From positions 160,571 through 224,570 of the forward strand of contig JXTC01000345.1 of the NCBI GenBank assembly GCA_002914845.1: a stretch of DNA of 64,000 nt, in the 5' to 3' direction. The notes beneath the pieces are model-generated. The model did not search any database and was not told where the DNA came from. It saw only the letters and a list, made by a program, of their open reading frames with translations. Source of the DNA: Trema orientale. Lineage: Eukaryota > Streptophyta > Magnoliopsida > Rosales > Cannabaceae. Positions within the stretch are counted from its first letter, which is position 1; every line of letters starts with the position of its first letter. A program made the position numbers and the translations under genes. This document shows, piece after piece, positions 27,251 to 35,341 of the stretch.

Positions 27251-27683
27251 ATGATACCACATAAAATTTTGATGTTTCAATCATTACTCTTCATATTCGA
27301 AACTCTAAACTTGTTTTTATTTGTCTTATTACTCTCTTCTCTCTCTCTCAAATCTCCACCAACAGTAGCATGTCTGGGTTTAGGAAAAATAGGAGGTTTC
27401 TGATTCCTAACTTGTCCTTTCCAGAAGAATATGATGTTTTGGACTCGTATATCAATCCTCGAGGTAATATAATATTATTTATTTTCGTACTAGTCTACTC
27501 TATTCTCTTTTATTTTAATTATATTTTTTTAATTCTCATGGTTTGGACTTTTGATTTTCTAAGATAAATGGCTTAAGTTACTTGCTAATGCAGAAAAACG
27601 CGCATCACTAATTGCCCATACTAAGGTGCGTATTTTTTAAAATTTTAAAAAAATAGGATATAACTAATGACCTCCTATTCTTG

Positions 27684-27905
27684 ACTTGTCCTTTTCAGAA
27701 GAGTATGATGTTTCGGACTTGTATATCAATCCTCGAGGTAATATAATATTATTTATTTTAGTACTGGTCCACTCTATTCTCTTTTGTTTTAATTATGTTT
27801 TCTTATTTTCCATGGTTTGGACTTTTGATTTTCTAAGGTAAACGGCTTAAGTTACTTGCTAATGCCCAAAAACTTGCATCACTAATCGCCCATACTGAGG
27901 TGTGT
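27684..27905 (+). repeat. Second unit of a tandem exon-intron-exon duplication
   Basis: The block 27396-27640 (end of exon 1, intron, exon 2 and T/A-rich tail) is repeated at 27684-27925, with about ten per cent differences by eye. The junction retains the 3' tail of a SINE (27650-27683). Confidence 0.8.
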
Positions 27906-27944
27906 ATTTTTTTAAAATTTTAAAAAAGTGGGGCATAACTAATG

Positions 27945-28070
27945 ACCACCACTTACTATAAATTTATAAGAAAATAACACACATACACACTACCAAGGCT
28001 TGAACCCCTGACCCCTCCAAACTCACACACACATCCATTAAACCTTGGACTAACTGACTGAGGTGTGTAT
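27945..28070 (-). mobile_element. tRNA-derived SINE, copy 2
   Basis: Read on the minus strand, it has box A (TTAGTCCAAGG), box B (GGTTCAAGCCT) and the same GTGGTCATTAGTTATGCCCC tail as the copies at 1-195 and 51920-52065. It lies in an intron of the broken cystatin-like gene. A stub of the same tail sits at 27650-27683. Confidence 0.75.
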
Positions 28071-28084
28071 ATATATATATATTT

Positions 28085-29058
28085 TAAAAAAAACTTTTTA
28101 ATACAAAGACCTCTGAACTTATAACAATTTAATAAAATTAACCTTAAACTTAATTTTTTGGAGCAAAATCCCTGAAGTATCTCTTAATATTAGTTCTGTT
28201 AGAGAAAAAAAAAGTGTTTCTGATAATTTTTTTTATGTTTAAGTCCTCATTCTTTTATTTGTAGCTTTTAGGTCATCATTTTTATATTTTTGTTTCACGT
28301 TAATTTCTTTTTAATTTTTTTTTATCTAAAATTATCGTTAATTGGCACTTGCCCATAATATGCTCATCTCAGGTGTGATATTAGAAATAAAAGAAAATTA
28401 TTATTTTGCTTTTTGAAATAAAAAAAGAGGAAGGTTATCGTTTTTGTTCAAGACGGAGGGAGAAATTAGAAAATTTTATATGGTTCCAATATGGATCTAC
28501 TTTGGTACAAGTATTCATATATTTAGAAGAGATGTGTATGAATATTTGGACCTAGTAGATTCATACTGGAATCATATAAAATTTTGGCAATATATTCATA
28601 TATCTTTCTTATAAATATATTAATACTTGAGCAAAGTAGATTCATATTGGAACCATATAAAATTTTCCAATTTTTTACACTCATCTTCAACGAAAATGAT
28701 AATCTATCTCTTTTTTTTTTCCTAAAAAAAAGTAAATAATTTTTTTTATTTCTAATTTTACCCTTATTGCAATAAGTATATTTTGGGCAAGTACTAATTT
28801 ATGACAGTATAGTTAGATATAAAAGATTAAAAGTGATTAACGTGAAATAAAAATCTAACAATGAAGACCTAAAAGTTACAAATAAAAGAATGGTGACTTA
28901 AATGGGAAAAAAAACTAACAGAAATACCTTTCTTTTCTAACAAAATGAATATTAGGGAATTTTAACGGGTTTTGCTCTAAAAAATTGAGTTTTTAGGATT
29001 AATTTTTCTAATTTGTTTCATGTTCAGAGGGTTTTTCTATTAAAAAGCTTTTAAGAAA
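28085..29058. mobile_element. Large fold-back element, about 480-bp inverted-repeat arms
   Basis: The left arm (from about 28088) and the right arm (to about 29056) are reverse complements along almost their whole length. Ends AACTTTTTAATACAAAGACC and AGCTTTTTAATAGAAAAACC (right arm read in reverse complement) pair, as do GCTTTTAGGTCATCATT and ACTTTTAGGTCTTCATT, and GGCACTTGCCCATAATA and AGTACTTGCCCAAAATA. Pairing continues to the centre near 28560-28590. I see no coding capacity. It lies within an intron of the plus-strand cystatin-like gene. The DNA transposon superfamily is unknown. Confidence 0.8.
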
Positions 29059-29332
29059 ATTATATGTTATTTTTTCTTTTGTATTTGGATTTATATACTA
29101 TATACTTTTCAATTTGTTGACGGATGATATATGAATCAGGGCTTTTATATTGGAAAGCGGAAAGATGATCAATATGAAATACCTGAAAATGGTATTCATT
29201 CCAGGTCTGTTGATGATGATATGTGATCGGCAGCTGTCTGCGCTACGAATTACTGGAGTAAAAAACAGGTACGTATTTTACTTTTACTTTGATTTGTTTT
29301 TTTTTTTTTAATTTTTTTTATTCACTTAAAAA

Positions 29333-29345
29333 TACGAGAGAGAGA

Positions 29346-29379
<34 letters not shown>
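29333..29379. repeat. (GA)n microsatellite
   Basis: A run of GA dinucleotides with one GGG interruption sits just upstream of the last exon of the broken cystatin-like gene. Confidence 0.9.
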
Positions 29380-29380
<1 letters not shown>

Positions 29381-29699
29381 ATTTGTAAGTTCTAACGATA
29401 ATGTGATGTGGGGTGTAATGTAAATGTAATGTACTGATGATTCATTCATGATCAGCCGAGTAAGGTGGTCCGGTTGAAAAAAGTTGAGTGTGAATGTCCA
29501 GTGCATGGCGGGTACAATGTTTCATTTGACCCTAAAAGGCACAGACAACAAATTCTATGAAGCTAAGATTTATAAGGAGTTTCATCACAACTTTAGCTTC
29601 ATGATATTTAAACGAGTTCCTTTAGGGAAAAATAAGTTTTTTTTTTTTTTTTTTTTGGGGTGCATTAGAGTTTATCCATTAAATAAATATAGTCATAAA

Positions 29700-30010
29700 T
29701 AAATGGGGCTTATAGAAATGTGACCAAATTTTAGGCCTAATTTCAGTAAATGTCACTTTGTCAAATGTTATAGCAAAATGTCCAGTATATATGCTTATAT
29801 ATCAAGTGTAAAATTTTATATACCAAGTATAAAAAATTATTTACCCAGTGCATTTCAGTACAGTAACTAAAATTGGTAGATATGTATATCTACTAAGTGT
29901 AAAAATATATATACATGGACATTTAGCTATAAAATTTTAAAAATAGACATCTACTTAATCAAATTTAAAATTTTAGCTATCCACCTAAATTTCTCTAAAT
30001 TAAATAATAA
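29700..30010. repeat. Dispersed AT-rich repeat, copy 1
   Basis: Contains reiterated short phrases (TATACCAAGTATAAAA, ATATCTACTAAGTGTAAAAA) and ends in ATTTAGCTAT-like text. Related stretches occur at 34440-34720 and, split by other DNA, at 54540-55310. The copies share the order TATAT-CAxGTAT and the closing 'AAAATTTGGCTATT' style end. The element class is unknown. Confidence 0.4.
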
Positions 30011-30474
30011 AATTGATAAAAATGTCCATTAGTTTGAATTTAGCTTTACATCATTACGTTTTACAATTTATTTATTTTTACCGATCTCATAAATACTGTA
30101 CTTGAAAATAAATTATTTAAACGACGTATTTTTATTAACTAAAATGAGGGGTCCATATATCAAAGTAAAAATAAACATTTTTACGATGGTACTATATTTT
30201 GGGAAAACAAAAACCATAATTCATAAAACTAAAAATGTATAAGGGAGGACCTTAGGGGGGAAAAAAAGTGGAAGGAGCTTTGGAAATATATAAATATATA
30301 TATGGAAACTTCTTTTTTACAGGGGAAAAAAAAAAGTGAATTCTTCTACTAGTTATAAATAGACAACCCAATTAATCTGAAAGCCCTAGACTTGATTTGT
30401 TTGCCTTAATATTCATCTCTTTCTCTCTCTCTCTCAACTCAAGCACACTCTGCCTTTCTGCGGATCGATCGAAC

Positions 30475-31339
30475 ATGTATGGGGCTCGACGATCGAACTT
30501 GCCTTCGGTTAGGATTACTAAGAGGCCAAGATGGCCTCTTCCTGACTTGGGAGTTTCTACGCTCGGTTCATCCTTATGCGAATATATGTATATGCATTAT
30601 TTTGGTCTTTACAGTACTCTCTTTTTGGCTTTGATATATGTATATAATGATTCTTACTGTTGGGACGGTTTTCACCAACTGTCTACGTGTCTCCACTGCC
30701 TCTGGCTGGGTCCGGTATCTGGATGAATTGGGGGAGCCCCCGGGGGTTGTACCTGCAAAGACTCTCCGATGCTTAAGTCAGATATCGGACTGAGGGAGGT
30801 ATTCGAGGGTGGATAGAATTACTTGCCTTTCTTTTCCGCAGTGTGAGCCATGTTTATATTTCGGGGATTGGGGCCTGATTTCGAGGTTCCCTCTCTGGCC
30901 TCGCATTTCGTCCCTGGAATCACGGACTGGAGTTGNGAGCCCCACCCTGACTCGCTTCGACAGACGGCCCAAATACCTTCACGTGAGGCGCTCGTGGCGT
31001 TCAAGTGGTTTCTTTAGTTACGTGTCATCCGAGCGTACACGTGGCACGCGTTCCTAAAACGGGTCCCCACACTTACCCAAGCTAGATTAATTAATTTCTT
31101 TATTCTGCTAATTTCCATATGGTTTTAATTTTCAAAGCTCGACCGGTTGTCTTTAATGACAATGCCAAGAAACGTGCACAATTGAGCAGCCACACTGAGG
31201 TGTACATATATATATAAACTATTTAAGAAAATTGTAGTACGAAAATACGTATAAATATATGACATATGCAGGGGCGGACCTACACTTGGTGCATCAGAGT
31301 GTATTTATTTCTAAGTTCCAAACAAAGCCTTAAAATGAG

Positions 31340-31382
<43 letters not shown>

Positions 31383-31719
31383 GAGAGAGAGAGATTTTAT
31401 TTCTAACTATGTAATTTACTGATGATTGATTCAGGGGAGTAGTGTCAGGTTGCGTAGAATTGTAAGGGGGAATTGGAGGCTCACCAATGCTCGGACGGAA
31501 CCTTTTTTTTTTTTTTTTTTGACTCTGGAAGGCACAGGTGGCATATTCTATGAAGCTGAGGTTAGCAAGAAATTTGATGACGACTTTACATGTCTTATGC
31601 ATAGGCCTGCCAAGTTCTACCCTAACGAGAAGATCGACCATGAGATACTAGACGCCTTTGATGCATGTGATGGTGATGGTGATGCAGCTGATGATCGTGG
31701 TGCACCTGCATCTCACTAG
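30475..31719 (+). CDS. Cystatin-like small protein, copy B (145 aa model)
   Basis: Three exons, 30475-30565, 31138-31199 and 31435-31719, give 438 nt with consistent phases (1, then 0). Exon 2 is 62 nt, as in copy A. The protein starts MYGARRSNLPSVRITKRPRW, then NDNAKKRAQLSSHTE, then VRLRRIVRGNW and LTLEGTGGIFYEAEVSKKF, closing with an acidic Asp/Gly-rich tail. The VRLRR...LTLEG...YEAEV pattern resembles the cystatin/monellin fold, which is an inference from pattern only. The Gln-x-Val-x-Gly loop of inhibitory cystatins is not visible, so protease inhibition should not be assumed. Exon 3 contains an 18-T run coding mostly for Phe. Intron 1 holds a solo LTR. It may be expressed or may be a recent relic. 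Confidence 0.5.
30658..31071. mobile_element. Solo LTR (414 bp) with perfect 5-bp target-site duplication
   Basis: The element starts TGTTGGGACGG and ends GGGTCCCCACA (TG...CA), flanked on both sides by CTTAC (30653-30657 and 31072-31076). It is markedly more GC-rich than its surroundings. No internal region or second LTR is present nearby, so it is a solo LTR left by recombination. The superfamily is not certain from an LTR alone. The intact duplication points to a fairly recent insertion. It sits in intron 1 of the cystatin-like copy B. Confidence 0.85.
31339..31395. repeat. (GA)n microsatellite
   Basis: About 57 bases of GA with one GGG interruption, immediately upstream of exon 3 of cystatin-like copy B. 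Its position mirrors the GA array before the last exon of copy A. Confidence 0.9.
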
Positions 31720-31734
31720 TAGCCTGTATATATA

Positions 31735-31850
31735 GGGCATCACTTCAGTAGATATTTTTTTTATCGTAAAAATTTGAGAGAAAAAACATTAAATAATTAG
31801 TATTTATTTTTATTAAAAAATACCTATAAATATTTATAGGTATTTATATA
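31735..31850. mobile_element. Truncated MITE related to the 51.6-kb pair
   Basis: Begins TATATAGGGCATCACTTCAGTAG, closely matching the left end of the MITE at 51646 (TATATAGGGCACCAATCCAGTAG). It then passes into an AT-rich stretch with AAAAATACCTATAAA. The opposite terminus is not recognisable. It starts 16 bases after the stop codon of cystatin-like copy B. Confidence 0.5.
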
Positions 31851-32099
31851 GACATATATATGAGATGACTTAGGTTTATGATTTATCTAAATATATACTA
31901 GTGTTTTCATGTTATAACGATAGAGATGTCATGACTTGGGTTTATCTATCTAAATTTAATACTTTAGTGTGTTTTATGTTAGGGAAGTTATATGCTATGG
32001 TGATGACTTAGTAGCAAGGATTATCAATTATGTAATGAAAGAAAACAGGCTTGTAAGTAATAATACAGTTTGATACCCTCAAAATAATAATAATAATAA

Positions 32100-32530
32100 T
32101 AATAATACAGTTTGATACTTACGTTAAGAAAGAAGAAAATGGTTCGACGATTTTGCGCGGGAAGCAAGATGTGATGACTTAAAAGTGAGTGGCGAGGTAT
32201 GACTAATAAGGCCAGTACTACTGCAGTGTACCTGAATGTTTGCTTGCTGAGAAAATTTAGAGAGAAGATGCTGTGAAACGGAAAAAAAAAAAAAAAAGGA
32301 GAGAAAAACGTCGCTGTATACGTGGCTTAATTACAGAGTCAAAGCTAGCATCAGAATACGTGCGTGTCGTTTGCTTTTATTACAGCCTGATGTCGTTTCT
32401 TGTAAAAAGACGAGTCGTTTTTCGTAAAATTTGCTGTCGTTAAAGTGACATGTTGTAAATGTTACTCGTTTAAAATTATGAATATATTTGGTCCCAAGTC
32501 AATCAACGACTTGTCGTTGATGTATTGTTT
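32100..32530 (-). repeat. Orphan duplicate of the class III sHSP upstream region
   Basis: Aligns by eye with 26195-26690 in the same orientation. Shared blocks in order are CTTACGTTAA, AGTGAGTGGCGAGGTAT, CTGAATGTTTG, TGATGTCGTTT, AAATTTGCTGTCGTT, GACATGTTG and CGTTTA. The heat-shock element is not preserved at the equivalent position (an A-tract is present instead). No sHSP coding sequence lies beside it: the left border, at about 32100, meets an ATA microsatellite. Confidence 0.75.
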
Positions 32531-33189
32531 CTTTTATCTTTTTTTTTCAGATAATAAATCTGTCATTATTATAAAAAAAAAAAAATCTATCTTTTCAATA
32601 ACATATTGAATTGGAATCAAAAATTCCTCCGGTATATAAGCTAATTCTCTACATTTATGACTATCTTAGCCTAACCAAGTCTAACTAGTTAATGTACAGT
32701 TCCTTTTATAAACTTAAGATTAATTGTATTTTTGGTTTCGAAGAATACTAACCCCAATCCCATAGGTTTATTTTTGGTTCACGATCTATCTAAGATTTGA
32801 CGCCTAAATTATGTTTTTTTTTTTTTTTTTTTGGTGTTAGTTAGAACAATCCTATCATAAAGTACGGTTCAAAATTAGGGGAAAAAAATATAATAATTTG
32901 CAATAGGAAAATAAGACATTCAAAAGTTTAGGATAGGTGTCAAAAAAAAATAAAATTCAGGTGCCGAGTATAAGTCATTCTTGAAATCAAGGTCCAAAAT
33001 AAGACCTAGATTATAGGGTTTTGGACACTTATACCTATTTTTCAAAAACTATTACCAAATTTACGATCTTTCAAATATAATAAAAATTTCATACGACTTT
33101 TTTAGGGCATTTTTTAAAAAACTTTGAGAGCTAGAAAAGGCGGTGGCATTTTAGTGAATAAGCCTTTTTTTTTTCTTTTACAGAAAACT

Positions 33190-33640
33190 AACTAATTTAG
33201 TTTTCTATTAGCGGAATGTCTTATACGTAAGTAAATCACAGGAAACTATAAAAGTTTCCTAGAAACTAGTTTAGTTTCCTTTAGTGGAATGTCCTGTATG
33301 TAAGTAAATCACGGGAAACTATAAACATTTCCTATAAACCATTCTTGTTTTCTTTTTGCAGAAAGCTTTGTAGCTAAATAAATCACAAGAAACCATGAAG
33401 ATTTCCTGTAAACTATCATTGTTTCTTTTTTGCAAAACGCCAACATATTAAGTAAATCACGGGAAACCATGAAGGTTTCCTAGAAATCATTGTAGTTTTC
33501 TTTAGTAGAATGTCTTATAGCTAAGTAAAATATAGGAAACTAAGAAGGTTTGCTGGAAACCATTGTAGTTATTGTTTTGCAGAATACCCTGTAGCTAAGT
33601 AAACCATAGAAAACCATAAAGTTTCCTAGAGAATATGAAA
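33190..33640. repeat. Minisatellite, about 73-75 bp unit, six copies
   Basis: The phrase TAAGTAAATCACAGGAAACT recurs at about 33228, 33301, 33374, 33449, 33523 and 33596, with increasing divergence to the right. Each unit contains GGAAACTAT...AGTTTCC, which can form a small hairpin, and a TTTCCTTTAGTGGAATGTC-like segment. Confidence 0.85.
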
Positions 33641-33727
33641 AAAAAAAAAGGGAGTAATTAGGTTCAACACAAAAAAAAAAGGTTTTAAAAAAGAAAAAAT
33701 GAAAAAAGAAAAAGGTAGAGGGCATAT

Positions 33728-33820
33728 CGTGAAATAATGGATGAAGGGATTTAAACCCAGGTCAAGATTGTAGATGTATTTTAGCCCAGCCATTAGACCA
33801 GCTTTTGGTTTTGTTTAATT
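33728..33820 (-). mobile_element. Possible tRNA-derived SINE head
   Basis: The minus strand has TGGTCTAATGG, matching the Pol III box A pattern, and GGTTTAAATCC, one mismatch from box B, at normal tRNA spacing. The body downstream is T/A-rich and does not match the other SINEs in the window. Confidence 0.4.
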
Positions 33821-34013
33821 AATATGACTTTGCATTTAATAAAGTTGCTATGCCTTAGACCGTATAAAATGACGAAATTTTTTCCTGTGCCGTATGGAAA
33901 AGTAATTATATGGGCTAAATCGTATTTTTATCATTAGCTTTAAAAAGTTCGTACTCCATATTATTTTCCCTAGATTATATCTTAGAGTCAAAGCATTGGA
34001 AAAATATCAAAAA

Positions 34014-34360
34014 TATCTCGTATTAGCAAAATACCACTTTTCACCCATGTACTTTTAGAAATACAAAATTCGTCTTCAGTTTGTCATATTAGGTCAAAAT
34101 TATCCATTTTAACAAATTTTCATTGACTTCTCCCAATTTTTTTAAATCTAAAAATGACCTACGAACCAAACAATTTGAATGTCAGAAAATTCGTTATTTT
34201 TAATTAAAAAAATGGTGATAGGGTTTAGGAAGTAATTGGACTATTTGAGTAATTTTGACTAAGAATATTAATATTATTTTACAATACAACTTGGACCAAA
34301 TCTGACCTAAGGGATACAGGGGTGGATATGCTGTATTTTGCTAAACTTAGAGGAGGTTTT
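34014..34360. repeat. Weak fold-back repeat
   Basis: The left end (TTAGCAAAATACCACTTTTC) pairs imperfectly with the right end (GGATATGCTGTATTTTGCTAA). The interior does not pair well. It may be a decayed MITE. Confidence 0.4.
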
Positions 34361-34439
34361 TGGTTCCCCTAAAATTAAGATTAAATACCACAAATGAGAA
34401 ATTAGAGTGAGTTTCTTTCTTTTATAGTTTATTTTAGTA

Positions 34440-34725
34440 CTTGCCTATTTTTTTTTCTTTTTATAACTAAATAACCAGGTATATCTATTTTTATATTTAG
34501 TATATCAATTTATATAGCAGTCTATTTTTATACTTAGTATATCAATTTATATAGCAGCTTTAGTTTATGTATTGAGTAAATTATTTTTATACTAGGTATA
34601 TCATATTTTACACTTAGTACAGCCATTGATATACTGGCCATTAATACAATATTTAAAAAACAAACATTTACTTAAAAGGCACCCAAAATTTGGCTATTTT
34701 TCTATAAGGCCCTAACCAAATCTTG
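34440..34725. repeat. Dispersed AT-rich repeat, copy 2
   Basis: Tandem-like phrases (TTTATACTTAGTATATCAATTTATATAGCAG repeated about twice, described here by position 34485-34560) close with AAAATTTGGCTATTTTTCT. The same close is seen at 55297-55310. Confidence 0.45.
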
Positions 34726-34766
34726 AAAAAACAAGTTATCAACTGTTCAAATTTTGTTGTCACTTG

Positions 34767-35341
34767 TGTTGGAATATTTTATGTGGACTAGCATACTCAT
34801 TGGCAACTCACTATATGTCTCAATTAAAATATATAATAGACAACTATATGAATATATATTAATTGTGCATGATATTACTAATTGGGCCATAATGGGATGG
34901 ACACTTATTGGCTAACTGGCAAGAGGTCTATGGACTCACTCACTCATAATATCTTAGTCAACCCATTGGGTTAAGATACCTCTCTTACCACTTGAACAAT
35001 GCTACATAGGCCCATTTTTGATATGATCATAGCATATATATTAACACACACTTTGTGTATAGTAGTGTGTGTAATAGCATTATGAGAAAGAGAGGTAAAG
35101 TGTGAGAAGAGCCATGAAATCCTCTTCCATCCATGATTTCTTGTTGATATCGTAGGATGATATTGGAGAAGATGAAAGGCTCAAGTTTTTAGAAAGCTAA
35201 TAAGATAATCTCTACTCACTCCAACATATTTGATATACTCAATTTCTAATAGTAAATATTTATGCTTTGAATATTTGGACGAGATATACTTTGTGTATTG
35301 GATTGATTATGCTCATCAATATTGATTTATTAAAACTATCA
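34767..35341 (+). repeat. 5' LTR of the Copia element (575 bp)
   Basis: Starts TGTTGGAATATTTTATG and ends TATCA just before the primer-binding site. It matches 40681-41123 over the first roughly 450 bases. The last part has no visible counterpart in the 3' copy because of the nested insertion and the N gap. Confidence 0.85.

Larger units (their letters stand above)
27370..29630 (+). pseudogene. Cystatin-like small gene, copy A (broken, with tandem exon duplication)
   Basis: Exon 1 is 27370-27463 and exon 2 is 27564-27625 (ending EKRASLIAHTK). Both are repeated at about 27700-27750 and 27839-27900. Two further exons at 29140-29268 and from 29456 follow. Exon 2 (62 nt) and the intron phases agree with copy B at 30475-31719. 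The last exon encodes VVRLKKVEC and then, in another frame, MFHLTLKGTDNKFYEAKIY, a pattern like the cystatin/monellin fold (strand, gap, strand with YEAKV). A TGA at about 29223 replaces an expected Trp codon, and the last exon needs a frame change. I therefore call it a pseudogene. The family assignment is tentative and no function is proposed. The intron before 29140 carries a roughly 1-kb hairpin element. Confidence 0.55.
32531..34766. other. Gene-free repeat-rich stretch
   Basis: AT-rich DNA carrying the 73-75 bp minisatellite, a possible tRNA-derived SINE, a weak fold-back element (34014-34360) and the dispersed AT-rich repeat copy 2 (34440-34720). No gene is supportable. Confidence 0.6.

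Noticed and set aside
33190-33640. CRISPR-like array
   Set aside because: The whole unit repeats with gradual divergence and there are no unique spacers. The host is a plant, so this is a minisatellite.
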